64,000 nt of DNA from Roseibium alexandrii DFL-11 (GTDB taxonomy: Bacteria; Pseudomonadota; Alphaproteobacteria; Rhizobiales; Stappiaceae), in assembly GCF_000158095.2 (NCBI RefSeq), contig NZ_CM011002.1:3611203-3675202 (forward strand), read 5' to 3'. Shown in pieces: positions 44,676-53,709 of the stretch; positions within the stretch are counted from its first letter, which is position 1; each line of letters begins with the position of its first letter. The notes below the pieces were generated by a model. That model ran no database searches, was not told where the DNA came from, and was given only the letters and a program-made list of their open reading frames with translations. The position numbers were made by a program, and so were the translations under genes.

Positions 44676-45842
44676 TCAATAGGACTTCGGAAGTCCCAGA
44701 ACCCGTTCGGCGATATGGCATAGGATCAGCTGCTGACTGACCGGCGCGAGCCGGGGGATCATGGCCTCGCGCATGTAGCGCTCGACGTGGTATTCCCGGG
44801 CATACCCGAACCCGCCATGGGTCATGACCGCCTGCTGGCAGGCTTCAAACCCGGCTTCCGACCCCAGATACTTCGTGGCATTGGCCGCCGGGCCGCAGGG
44901 CAGGCCAGCGTCATATTGGCGGGCAGCTTCCAGCGCCATCAGCCAGGCGGATTCCAGCATCATCCAGTTGCGCGCGAGCGGGTGCTGGATGCCCTGGTTC
45001 TGACCGATCTGCCGGTCAAAGACGACGCGTTCCTTGGCATAGGCGCAGGCTTTGCGCAGCGCCGCATGGCCCAGACCAATGGCTTCCGATCCGATCAGGA
45101 TCCGTTCCGGGTTCATGCCGTGCAGGATCGCCCGGAACCCTTCGCCTTCATCTCCAATGAGATTTTCCGCCGGAATCTCGAAATCCTCAAAGAAAAGCTC
45201 GTTACAATCGACAGTCTTCCGGCCCATCTTGTCGATCTCCCGAACCGTAATCTGGTCACGGTTGAAATCGGTGTAGAACAGGCTGAGCCCTTGTGTCGGT
45301 TTTTCGACCTCTTCAAGCGGTGTAGTGCGGGCCAGAAGAAGGATTTTTTCCGCGACCTGCGCCGTGGATATCCAGACCTTCTGGCCATTGACGACGTAGC
45401 GGTCTCCTTGACGCCGGGCTGCCGTTTTCAGATGCGTCGTGTTCAAACCGGTGTTGGGCTCCGTAACAGCGAAGCACGTGCGTTCCTGACCTGCGACGAC
45501 CGGCGGCAACATACGCCTCTTCTGTTCCTCCGTGCCGAATACAACCACCGGCGAAAGACCGAAGATGTTCATATGGACGGCAGAGGCGCCGGAGAGCCCG
45601 GCCCCGGATTCGGCAATCGTGCGCATCATGATAGCGGCTTCTGTTATTCCAAGGCCTGTGCCGCCATAGGCTTCAGGGATACAAATGCCGAGCCAGCCAG
45701 CCTGCGCCAGAGCCTGAAAGAACTCGGTCGGGAAGCCGCCAACCTTGTCTTTTTCGAGCCAGTAGGCGTCATCGAATTGGCTGCAGAGGCTCGCGATTGC
45801 ATCCTGAATGGCAGTTCGGTCGGGGGAAAGCTGGATATCCAT
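44676..45842 (-). CDS. Acyl-CoA dehydrogenase, cluster 2 (second gene of operon)
   Basis: A 388-residue dehydrogenase started at 45842 (MDIQLSPDRTAI) behind GTGAGG. Motifs: VTEPNTGLNTTHLKT, GQKVWISTAQVAEK and THGGFGYAREYHVERYMRE. It begins 7 bases after the CoA-transferase stop, so it belongs to the same transcript. Substrate unknown. Confidence 0.86.
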   Translation of the reverse strand: MDIQLSPDRTAIQDAIASLCSQFDDAYWLEKDKVGGFPTEFFQALAQAGWLGICIPEAYGGTGLGITEAAIMMRTIAESGAGLSGASAVHMNIFGLSPVVVFGTEEQKRRMLPPVVAGQERTCFAVTEPNTGLNTTHLKTAARRQGDRYVVNGQKVWISTAQVAEKILLLARTTPLEEVEKPTQGLSLFYTDFNRDQITVREIDKMGRKTVDCNELFFEDFEIPAENLIGDEGEGFRAILHGMNPERILIGSEAIGLGHAALRKACAYAKERVVFDRQIGQNQGIQHPLARNWMMLESAWLMALEAARQYDAGLPCGPAANATKYLGSEAGFEACQQAVMTHGGFGYAREYHVERYMREAMIPRLAPVSQQLILCHIAERVLGLPKSY

Positions 45843-45849
45843 TGTCGCC

Positions 45850-47067
45850 TCACGCAGGAACTGGTTCAGATGCAGGTGCGGAAGCAATCCCCGACTGCAG
45901 CAATTCGTAGATCGTGTCTTCGCTGAGACCGGTCTCCTTCAGAACTTCAACGGTATGCTCACCAAGGACCGGCGGCGGCCTGTGCGTATTTGATTGCGTC
46001 CGAGACCATCGGCCCGGCACTTTCGTGCGCCGCATCCGGCCTTCGCTTGGGTGATCGTAGATCTCGAAAAAACCAACATCGTTTAGATGCGGGTCGTCCA
46101 GCAGGCTCTCAAGGGAGTGCATCGGCATGACCGGGATGTCCGCGGTCTCAAGCAGTTCCAACCATTCGCTGCTGGTTTTCGTCTTTGTGACTTCACTGAC
46201 GGCTTTGCAGAGATCGTCAAAGTGCTCCTGCCGCCCGGCGAAAGAAGAGAGCCTGTTGTCGGCCGCCAAAACGGCTGGCTTTCCAGTGACCTCCAGAAAC
46301 CGGCCCCACTGCGCATCAGAATAAAGAAGCAGGCAAATGTAGCCGTCCTTTGTGCGCAACGGCCTACGGGCTTTCGATGTGAGACGATGGTATCCGCCTG
46401 CATCAAGCGGCGGTTCAAAGGATAGGCCCCCGAGATGATCCCCGAGAACAAAGTTCGCGACGGTCTCAAACATCGGAATGGCGATCTGCTGCCCCTCGCC
46501 GGTCCGTCCCTTGTGAACGAGCGCTGCTAGGATCGCGTTGGAAGCTGCCAAACCAAATGCCCGGTCCGCAATTGCATTCGGAAAATAGCGCGGCACATTA
46601 CCGCTCGCCTTGGCCTGTAGGAACGGCAGCCCGACAGCACCCTGGATGAGATCATCATAGGCAGGCCGTCCTGAATAACGACCACCTTCATCAAATCCGA
46701 GCAGCGCGGTGTAGATGATGTCCGGTTTGACCATCTGAATGGTGTCGTACGACAGGCCCAAACGCATCATCGCTTTCGGACGGCTGTTGGTGACGAAGAT
46801 GTCGGCAGACCGGATCAGGCCCAGCAAGACCTCTCTGCCGTCTTCTGTTTTCAGGTCAAGGCAAACGGACCGCTTGTTGTAGTTGGCATTCATGTAAAGC
46901 GGGCCCATGGCCGCCGACCGCATCGGTCCCACCTGGCGCAACACGTCACCTGCCGGGGATTCGATCTTGATGACGTCAGCGCCGTAATCGCCCAGCGTCT
47001 GCGTAGCAACTGGTCCGGCGAGCACCGCCGACATGTCTATGACACGTATGCCTTCCAAAGGGCCCAT
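45850..47067 (-). CDS. CaiB/BaiF-family CoA-transferase, cluster 2 (first gene)
   Basis: A 405-residue class III CoA-transferase. The start at 47067 (MGPLEGIRVIDMSAVLAGP) matches the family opening; the open frame extends upstream into the promoter. ETLGD-like QTLGDYGADVIKIESP, TNSRPKAMMRLG and YTALLGFDEGG are recognisable. It opens the seven-gene operon and stands divergent from the IclR gene. Two GTC-headed repeats begin 19 bases upstream of its ATG. Confidence 0.86.
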   Translation of the reverse strand: MGPLEGIRVIDMSAVLAGPVATQTLGDYGADVIKIESPAGDVLRQVGPMRSAAMGPLYMNANYNKRSVCLDLKTEDGREVLLGLIRSADIFVTNSRPKAMMRLGLSYDTIQMVKPDIIYTALLGFDEGGRYSGRPAYDDLIQGAVGLPFLQAKASGNVPRYFPNAIADRAFGLAASNAILAALVHKGRTGEGQQIAIPMFETVANFVLGDHLGGLSFEPPLDAGGYHRLTSKARRPLRTKDGYICLLLYSDAQWGRFLEVTGKPAVLAADNRLSSFAGRQEHFDDLCKAVSEVTKTKTSSEWLELLETADIPVMPMHSLESLLDDPHLNDVGFFEIYDHPSEGRMRRTKVPGRWSRTQSNTHRPPPVLGEHTVEVLKETGLSEDTIYELLQSGIASAPASEPVPA

Positions 47068-47085
47068 GCGAAAAACCTTGCTTAT

Positions 47086-47127
47086 GTCCACAAATATGAA
47101 TAATAAGTCCATATATTGAAACATTGT
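47086..47127 (-). promoter_or_regulatory. Tandem 21-bp direct repeats, probable IclR operator 1
   Basis: Two GTCCA-headed elements on the plus strand, at 47086 and 47107, are exactly 21 bases apart (two helical turns) and continue with AT-rich, partly matching sequence. They overlap the expected promoter of the CoA-transferase operon. Similar elements with the same 21-base step occur at 48318 and 48339. Confidence 0.55.
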
Positions 47128-47267
47128 CAAGCCACTCATCGATGATTGCTCGCGTTTTGTGGTAAAGCGCGTTAGAAGACCGAGACCAGAAATGAAGACT
47201 TCGACAGGCTGCCCGGCTACGCCGACACGCTGCGGAATCAACGCCTTGCAACAAAAGACCGTGCCCC

Positions 47268-48038
47268 ATGGCTGTTAAACAGATCCAGAATGCACTCGAT
47301 CTGATCGAGTATTTCGCCCGGACCAAAAAACCGGCCAGTTTGGTGGAACTTCAACAGCATTTCGGATGGCCGCGTTCCAGCGCCTACAATATTTTGAACA
47401 CGCTGGTGGAACGCGGCTACATGTATGAGCCTGCGCGGCGCGGCGGATATTATCCAACGCCCCGGCTTGCCAGCGTTGCTGAGAGCATCATGTCGGCGGA
47501 TCCGCTTAATGAACAGCTCGCAGAACTGTTGCGGAAACTCGCTGATGAAACCGGCGAAACAGCCATACTCGCCGCACCCGCGGGACGGTTTTCCGTATAT
47601 CTCGATGTCATTGAATCCCACTCGCCCATCCGCTACGCAGCGCATGTGGGCATGCGGATACCGATCCATGCCGGGGCCTCCGGACGCGCTCTTTTGTCCC
47701 TCTATTCGGAAGCCGAGCGCACGGCCCTTTTGAGCAAGGTTTCCTTTGACCGCTACGGCGCAAACGCCCTGATGACAGCGGAAGACGTTGAAGCTGCCCT
47801 TGCAAAATCCCGGGACCGCGGCTGGTATCAGAGCATTCGCGAATACAGCGCGGACCTTGCCGCAATTGCCATTCCAGTGATGGTCGATGACCGCAAATTT
47901 GCTGTCGTGGTTGCCGGCCCGCAGTACCGGCTTGAAGACAAGTGCGGCGATGTTGCCGCAACTTTGCAAAGACTGACAAGAGAATTCGGCTTTTCCATCA
48001 ACGAGATCACGTCAGACCCGATCGCGGCCAGCAATTAA
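47268..48038 (+). CDS. IclR-family transcriptional regulator
   Basis: A 256-residue IclR protein. An N-terminal winged helix (IQNALDLIEYFARTKKPASL, helix WPRSSAYNILNTLVERGYM) is followed by the effector domain with the GASGRALLS motif. It stands between the divergent CoA-transferase operon and the TRAP operon, the usual place for a local regulator whose ligand is a pathway acid or CoA ester. No ribosome site is obvious before ATG 47268. Confidence 0.9.
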   Translation: MAVKQIQNALDLIEYFARTKKPASLVELQQHFGWPRSSAYNILNTLVERGYMYEPARRGGYYPTPRLASVAESIMSADPLNEQLAELLRKLADETGETAILAAPAGRFSVYLDVIESHSPIRYAAHVGMRIPIHAGASGRALLSLYSEAERTALLSKVSFDRYGANALMTAEDVEAALAKSRDRGWYQSIREYSADLAAIAIPVMVDDRKFAVVVAGPQYRLEDKCGDVAATLQRLTREFGFSINEITSDPIAASN

Positions 48039-48469
48039 TCCAGGCGAATAATCGCGAGTGACAACCTCGTTCGAAGAACCCTTCGCTTGCCGCTGTCGTG
48101 CCACGCTTTGCCCTGCTACCGATCTTGACAATCGATAGGCGTTCGCGGCCGGAGTCATCGCGCGTTAGCGCTTCTTGGGCGAGGCCACGGTCTTATCAAT
48201 CCCATAACTTGCTATTTTCATTTTATTTTTTGCCTAGGTCGTTTCCCCAATCCTTTGGGAAATATTCCTCGCCAATGACCGGACGGGCTGAAAGCCAAAA
48301 CTGCCGGCTAGACATATGTCTCGATATATGATCATTTAGTCCATAAATAAGAACAATATGAAATATGGCCCTCGCTCAACCGATGCCTTCAGGAAAAGGT
48401 CAGCAGGGGAGAGAACGGGCGCTGAGCCCGAAAACCGTCGTCCGGCGGATTTCAATTGGGAGGAAAAAG
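48039..48469. other. Intergenic region upstream of the second TRAP operon
   Basis: The 431 bases contain the second IclR-type repeat pair (48318-48359) and, before the binding-protein ATG, a GGGAGG ribosome site. An open frame runs in phase from 48365, but its sequence does not resemble protein. The T-rich block at 48210-48240 and the short inverted repeat GACATATGTC (48311-48320) are the only other visible structures. Confidence 0.5.
48318..48359 (+). promoter_or_regulatory. Tandem 21-bp direct repeats, probable IclR operator 2
   Basis: GTCTCGATAT begins at 48318 and GTCCATAAAT at 48339, again 21 bases apart. The second element matches the one at 47107 at 15 of the first 21 aligned bases (from two bases before GTCCA). 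The pair lies 110-150 bases before the TRAP start codon. Confidence 0.5.
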
Positions 48470-49507
48470 ATGAAACGCATCAAAAACGCGGTCTGCGGCG
48501 CAGTTGCTGCCGGTTTATTTGCAGGGCTCATGTCGCAACCGATCATGGCTGCAAATGTTGATGGCCCGCCAGTCTTCTGGAAGTTCTCGGTTTGGGGCAA
48601 ATCGAGGGCTTTGACAGCCGGCCCAGAACACCTTGCCGCGCGGCTTGCCGAAGAAACCGGCGGAAAGTTCCAACTCAAGATCTTTTATGGCGATCAGCTG
48701 TCCAAGGCGAAAGAGAACCTCGACGGAATGAGGGTCAATGCCTTTGAAGCTGCGATCGTCTGCAACTTCTACCACCCGGCAAAGACACCGGCGTTGATGG
48801 TCATGAGCCTGCCGTTCCTGCCGATCAAGGATTTCGACACATCGATCGCCGTGCGCGATGCGCTTTACCAGCATCCCGTCGCCGTGTCCGATCTGGAAAA
48901 GTGGAACGCTATCAGCTATGCGTCGACGCACTTGCCCCAGTATGAATTCATGGGAACTGGCAAGCCGCCGGAAACTCTCGAGGATTGGAACGGCCTCCGT
49001 GTTCGAGCCGGCGGTGGCGTTGGTCTTGCCATGGAGAAACTCGGTGCAGTGCGCCAGTCCATGCCAGCGACAGAAGTCTACACTGCACTTCAACGCGGCA
49101 TTGCCGACGCGGTCTCATTTCCTTTCACGTACGCGCATGGCGCCTACAAACTGCAGGAAGTGGCGAGCTGGTTCACCGGAAATCTTAAGCCCGGCACAGC
49201 CGACTGCCCGATCGTTCTGAACAAGACGTCCTATGACAGCCTTCCGGATCAATACAAGGATCTGCTCGCTTCTCTGAAACCCGAGGTCGATGAAGTCTAT
49301 CGCGAGGTCTATGGCAAAGCGGACGAGAGGTATCTTCCGATCTTTCAGGAGGCTTTGACCGAAGTCACTTACGATCCCGCAACGCGCGAAGAGTTCCAGA
49401 ATGTTGCAGGTCAACCGATCTGGCGCCAATGGGTCTCAGACAACCAGGAAAGCTTTGACGCACAAGGCGTTCTGGACACCGTTCTGAATGCCGGCAACGG
49501 CAGCTGA
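48470..49507 (+). CDS. TRAP transporter substrate-binding protein (DctP family), cluster 2
   Basis: A 345-residue binding protein. The start at 48470 (MKRIKNAVCG) follows GGGAGG; the signal peptide ends near MSQPIMA-AN. Core motif LRVRAGGGVGLAMEKLGAVRQSMPATEVYTAL, seen in parts, holds the carboxylate-binding arginine and the segment that reads the ligand. A terminator directly follows, so this gene is expected to be expressed above the membrane subunits. Confidence 0.9.
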   Translation: MKRIKNAVCGAVAAGLFAGLMSQPIMAANVDGPPVFWKFSVWGKSRALTAGPEHLAARLAEETGGKFQLKIFYGDQLSKAKENLDGMRVNAFEAAIVCNFYHPAKTPALMVMSLPFLPIKDFDTSIAVRDALYQHPVAVSDLEKWNAISYASTHLPQYEFMGTGKPPETLEDWNGLRVRAGGGVGLAMEKLGAVRQSMPATEVYTALQRGIADAVSFPFTYAHGAYKLQEVASWFTGNLKPGTADCPIVLNKTSYDSLPDQYKDLLASLKPEVDEVYREVYGKADERYLPIFQEALTEVTYDPATREEFQNVAGQPIWRQWVSDNQESFDAQGVLDTVLNAGNGS

Positions 49508-49515
49508 CAATGCTT

Positions 49516-49545
49516 AAAGGCATCGGTTCCAGCCGATGCCTTTTT
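49516..49545 (+). terminator. Terminator/attenuator between TRAP binding-protein and membrane genes
   Basis: AAAGGCATCGG (49516-49526) pairs with CCGATGCCTTT (49533-49543) around a 6-base loop and ends in TTTTT. Partial read-through would give less DctQM than DctP. Confidence 0.85.
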
Positions 49546-49638
49546 GCCATTCCCCGTTCTCGCAATCAGCAACCTTCAAAGGTGTGCTGGAACGGCAAAA
49601 CTTCCCAAATTTTGACCAGCTTCGGAACCTGATTTCCC

Positions 49639-50238
49639 ATGACAGGAACACATGGCGGCGGCGCCCTTTTATTATCGATGAACCGCGGATTGGGTGCGGT
49701 TGAAGACACGCTCAATATCATCGCGGCTTTGACAATCTTCATCGTGATGCTGGTAACGACGTTCCAGATCTTCTGCCGGCTGGCGGGGTATCCGATCCCG
49801 GGATTTCTGGAAGCATCCGAACAGGCAATCGCAGTATTTGCGTTCCTCGGTGTGGCTTATGCGCAGCGGTATGGCGCGCATATCCGGATGGACATGCTGG
49901 TGGGCGCTGCACACGGGCGCATGCGCTGGTTTCTAGAGGCGGTTGCCACCTTGCTCGGCATGATCCTTATTGCTGTTCTCATCCGCTACAGCTGGAGCTT
50001 TTTTTATAACTCCTGGGAGGTTGGCGACGTCACATACGACTACGGGATTCCAACGTGGCCATCGAAACTCTTGGTGCCGTTCGCCTTTTCGATTTGGTTC
50101 CTGCGGTTGACCCTGCAGTTTATCGGCTTTTTGCGCCTACTCATCTGGCCCAAGGCAGATCCGGTCGCGGTGCCGGTCATCAAGACCGCTGCCGATCACG
50201 CGCAGGATGAAGCCTCCAGTGCTGGAGGCGAAAAATGA
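49639..50238 (+). CDS. TRAP transporter small membrane subunit (DctQ family), cluster 2
   Basis: A 199-residue protein with four membrane helices. DctQ marks: LVTTFQIFCRLAGYPIPGFLEASE and RYGAHIRMDML. ATG 49639 lacks a clear ribosome site; ATG 49678 (MNRGLGAVED) is an alternative start. The stop overlaps the large-subunit start in ATGA. Confidence 0.85.
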   Translation: MTGTHGGGALLLSMNRGLGAVEDTLNIIAALTIFIVMLVTTFQIFCRLAGYPIPGFLEASEQAIAVFAFLGVAYAQRYGAHIRMDMLVGAAHGRMRWFLEAVATLLGMILIAVLIRYSWSFFYNSWEVGDVTYDYGIPTWPSKLLVPFAFSIWFLRLTLQFIGFLRLLIWPKADPVAVPVIKTAADHAQDEASSAGGEK

Positions 50239-51644
50239 GCTTCCTTGAAACCCTCACAAGCGGTGCACCCGGCGTATTCTTCGGGATCGGCTACAGCAAT
50301 CCTGCGCTCGTTGGCGTTATCTGCATGGGGCTTTTGCTGGTTTTTGTTCTGATCGGTGTTCGGGTTGTCTTCGCGGCAGGGCTGGTCGGCTTGATCGGGC
50401 TTGTCGAACTCATCGGATGGCACGCGGCGGCCGGCAGTATCGGCTCCATCCCGCACTCAAAATCTGTCAGTTTTGTTCTCGGGCTGATCCCGGTTTTTAT
50501 CCTTATTGGCTATCTCGCATTCCATGCAGGCATGACATCGCAGCTCTTTGCAGCCGCGCGTGCCTGGATTGGCTGGCTGCCGGGCGGTCTCGCGGTTGCA
50601 ACCGTCTTTGCAACGGCGGGCTTTGCCGCCGTTTCCGGCGCTTCAACCGCAACAACAGCGGTTTTCGCTCGCGTCGCGATCCCGGAAATGCTCAAGGCCG
50701 GTTATGACCGACCGCTCGCCGCCGGCGTCGTCGCGGCTGGTGGAACGCTCGCCTCCCTGATCCCGCCATCCGCGATTTTGGTCATCTATGCCATTATCGT
50801 TGAAGAATCGGTCGGAGCGCTTCTACTTGCGGGTTTTTTGCCCGGCCTGTTCTCCGCAGCGATTTATGCCGCGATTATTATCCTGTGGGCCAAATTCCAC
50901 CCTGAAGCCGGGCCGTCCGTGCGCGGCATAAGTTGGCGGGAGCGTTTTAAATCCTTACCGGGCGTTTTGCCGATCGCAGCCGTGGTAGGAATCATCGTCA
51001 GCGCAGTCTACACCGGATGGGCCGCACCGACTGAAGCCGGGGCACTAGGAGCATTTGTTGTCCTCGTGATGGCATGGATTAACGGCATGCGCTGGCCGAG
51101 CCTCAAGGCCGCGCTGATGGAAACATCCAAGCTGGTTGTGATGATCTTCTCATTGATCTGGGGCGTCCTGATCTTTGGCCGATTTCTAGGGTTTTCCGGC
51201 CTGCCGGAAACGTTTGCCAACTGGATCCTGTCCTTTGATGCCGATCCTTATCTGATCCTTGCCGCGATTTTGTTGGGATACGTCATCCTCGGCATGTTTA
51301 TGGATGCCATAGGGCTACTGCTTTTAACTTTGCCCGTTGTTTATCCCGCCGTTATGGCTCTGAATGGCGGGCCTGATGTCACGGCAGCCGACAGCGCCTT
51401 CGGCATGAGTGGGACGCAGGCCAGCATCTGGTTCGGGATCATTGTCGTGAAAATGGCTGAGGTGTGTCTCATCACCCCACCCATCGGCATCAATTGTTTC
51501 GTCGTCAATGGCGTGCGCCCCGATATCCCCCTCACCGACGTCTTTCGCGGTATTTTCCTGTTTTTCGTCGCAGATATCCTAACGATTGCGGGCCTGATCT
51601 TCTTTCCGCAGATCATCACCTGGCTGCCCAGCATGATGAACTAG
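50235..51644 (+). CDS. TRAP transporter large membrane subunit (DctM family), cluster 2
   Basis: A 469-residue channel subunit. GFAAVSGASTATTAVFARV and AAGGTLASLIPPSAI in one half and the mirrored CLITPPIGINCFVVNGV in the other are typical. It overlaps the small subunit by four bases. With its partners it imports an organic acid, presumably the substrate of the divergent dehydrogenase operon. Confidence 0.9.
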   Translation: MSFLETLTSGAPGVFFGIGYSNPALVGVICMGLLLVFVLIGVRVVFAAGLVGLIGLVELIGWHAAAGSIGSIPHSKSVSFVLGLIPVFILIGYLAFHAGMTSQLFAAARAWIGWLPGGLAVATVFATAGFAAVSGASTATTAVFARVAIPEMLKAGYDRPLAAGVVAAGGTLASLIPPSAILVIYAIIVEESVGALLLAGFLPGLFSAAIYAAIIILWAKFHPEAGPSVRGISWRERFKSLPGVLPIAAVVGIIVSAVYTGWAAPTEAGALGAFVVLVMAWINGMRWPSLKAALMETSKLVVMIFSLIWGVLIFGRFLGFSGLPETFANWILSFDADPYLILAAILLGYVILGMFMDAIGLLLLTLPVVYPAVMALNGGPDVTAADSAFGMSGTQASIWFGIIVVKMAEVCLITPPIGINCFVVNGVRPDIPLTDVFRGIFLFFVADILTIAGLIFFPQIITWLPSMMN

Positions 51645-51672
51645 GGCGATGGGAAGAGACGGAGCCTAAAAC

Positions 51673-52932
51673 ATGCTGAAGCGGCCAGAACCACCCACAT
51701 CTGAAATGACCAGATCCGCAATCGCGGTTCTGGTCTTTTGCGCTGCGATGAATTTCTTTTCGCGCGGCGTCAGCGAGACGTTCGCCGTGTTCCTTCTGCC
51801 GGTCACGAAAGATCTCGGCTGGAGCCGGAGCACATTTGGAACCATCTACTTCGCCTATATGGCTACCATCGGATTTTCCGCACCTCTCATCGGCATGTTG
51901 TTCGACCGCTTTGGTCCACGCCCGGTCTACACCATCGGTGTCTTCCTGTTCGGTTCGGGTTTCCTGCTGGCCAGCATTATGGAGCACCTTTGGCAGGCCA
52001 TTCTTGGCCTCGGCATCATGACCGGTATCGGCATTTCAGCGACTGGCATGACGGTCGCATCCGGTCTCGTGAGCCGCTGGTTTGCTCACCGGATTACATT
52101 GGCAAACGCGCTTGCCTATACCGGGATCCCGCTGGGGATGGTTGTTATCGTTCCCCTGACCCAGGTCCTGATTGAAGCGACAGACTGGCGAACGGCCTAT
52201 GGCGTTCTAGGGTGGGTCAGCCTTGCAATGGTCGCGGTGATTTGGTTCTTGCCCTGGCAAACGATGAGCGATGGCGCCGACCATATTCCGCCCCGCCAGG
52301 CAAACCGCAGCTTCAGTCTAGGCGCAGGTGTTTTGCGGCATCCCGCGTTTTGGGGACTGTTTGCAACGTTGTTTCTCGCATCAGTGACCGTTTGGTCCGT
52401 AATGCTCCAGGCTGTCGCCTTTCTTATTTCAGCTGGGTTTACGCCTGTTGTAGCCGCCTTTGGCTATGGAGCTGTCGGCGCGATGTCTGTCGTCGGCCTT
52501 GTTTGTTTCGGATGGGCAAGTGACCGGTTTGGCCAGCGCAATTCCGTGACAGTCGGCTATATTCTTTCAGCTGTCGGTGTGGCTCTGTTGTGGCAGCTGC
52601 AGGAAACCCCAAGTCTTCTTCTTCTGATGGGATTTGTTGTTGTATTCGGTGCTGCCATGGGCTCGCGCGGCCCGGCCGTGTCCGCCCTTGTTGCAAGGCT
52701 CTATCCCAATAATGTCGCCGCGATTTATGGCGCAACAACCATCGGCCTCGGTTTGGGCGGTGCTGTCGGCGGTTGGCTATCGTCCGCGTTTTTTGACTGG
52801 ACCGGCGATTACGGCGCAGGTTTCGCGCTGTCCATCGCCACTTCCCTCGTCGGCATTACGCTTTTCTGGGTGATTAAGCCGCTCTCCGCCGGCCGCTGGC
52901 CCGATCCAAACCCGGTTTCGGATACCCCGTGA
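51673..52932 (+). CDS. Major facilitator superfamily transporter (monocarboxylate-transporter-like)
   Basis: A 419-residue, 12-helix carrier. The MFS loop motif MLFDRFGPRPVY after helix 2 and its counterpart WASDRFGQRNS in the second half are intact. The overall pattern fits the OFA/MCT branch that moves monocarboxylates. GGAG precedes ATG 51673. It lies 28 bases after the TRAP operon and probably shares its transcript, giving a second route for a related acid. Confidence 0.85.
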   Translation: MLKRPEPPTSEMTRSAIAVLVFCAAMNFFSRGVSETFAVFLLPVTKDLGWSRSTFGTIYFAYMATIGFSAPLIGMLFDRFGPRPVYTIGVFLFGSGFLLASIMEHLWQAILGLGIMTGIGISATGMTVASGLVSRWFAHRITLANALAYTGIPLGMVVIVPLTQVLIEATDWRTAYGVLGWVSLAMVAVIWFLPWQTMSDGADHIPPRQANRSFSLGAGVLRHPAFWGLFATLFLASVTVWSVMLQAVAFLISAGFTPVVAAFGYGAVGAMSVVGLVCFGWASDRFGQRNSVTVGYILSAVGVALLWQLQETPSLLLLMGFVVVFGAAMGSRGPAVSALVARLYPNNVAAIYGATTIGLGLGGAVGGWLSSAFFDWTGDYGAGFALSIATSLVGITLFWVIKPLSAGRWPDPNPVSDTP

Positions 52933-52987
52933 AAGACACGCAACAGGATTTTCCTTATGTTTTTACTCTCAATCGAAAGGATCCTAA

Positions 52988-53491
52988 ATGGCAGATCAAG
53001 TAACCGGACCCGATTGGACGCCCGCCGATCATCGGCCGGGACCGTCGCTCTTTTTTGAAGACCTGGAGGTTGGCCGCCGCTACGGGCTGCCGTCCCGCAC
53101 ACAGACGGACGCCCTGTTTGCGGCCTTCCAGCTGGCATCCGGCGACAATGATCCGATCCACTATGACCGGGTCTACTGCCAGTCGATTGGCCACAAAGAC
53201 ATGCTGGCGCATGGCATGCAGGTTCTGATCCAGTCAGCCGCGGGTGCCGGCACGTTTCCCGAAGAGGTTGCCGACGCATTAATCGGATTCATTGGACTTG
53301 AGTGCAAGTTCATGAAACCGGTCTATGTCGGCGATACGCTCTATTCGGAATTGGTGATTTCCGAGCTGATCGAACAAAACACCACGGGTGTTGTTGTCAT
53401 GACCGCAACGATCCGAAACCAGGATGGCGTCACCGTACTGACCGGCGAGCATCGATATTTGCTCCGGAAGCGGTCCTCCGTATCCGGCTGA
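52988..53491 (+). CDS. MaoC-family hydratase, cluster 2
   Basis: A 167-residue single hot-dog protein. The catalytic motif is complete: D53 and H58 in SGDNDPIHYD, followed by MLAHGMQVL. It should hydrate an enoyl-CoA from the cluster 2 dehydrogenases. AAAGGATC lies before the ATG. The MFS gene ends 55 bases upstream, so the gene may be the last of the TRAP-MFS transcript. Confidence 0.83.
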   Translation: MADQVTGPDWTPADHRPGPSLFFEDLEVGRRYGLPSRTQTDALFAAFQLASGDNDPIHYDRVYCQSIGHKDMLAHGMQVLIQSAAGAGTFPEEVADALIGFIGLECKFMKPVYVGDTLYSELVISELIEQNTTGVVVMTATIRNQDGVTVLTGEHRYLLRKRSSVSG

Positions 53492-53642
53492 CCAACTTTG
53501 AAACCGCGTGCTCTTGATCAATGTCATATCCGCGTAATTGAAACTGAATTTAACTGATCCCCGGTTGAGGTTCACCGGATCCTGGATAAAGGCGCGACGG
53601 GTTCGACACATATCATCGTCGAATTTTGCCTTGCGAAAAGTC

Positions 53643-53658
53643 CTTGAAGTGGTTCAAG
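53643..53658. promoter_or_regulatory. Inverted repeat upstream of the V-ATPase operon
   Basis: CTTGAA-gtgg-TTCAAG, a perfect 6-bp inverted repeat, sits 52 bases before the subunit B start in a 218-base gap. It could be an operator or part of the leader. Confidence 0.3.
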
Positions 53659-53709
53659 TTTGTTTCAACAACCACGGTTTGTCATTGGTTAACAGACGCG
53701 AGGATCCGC

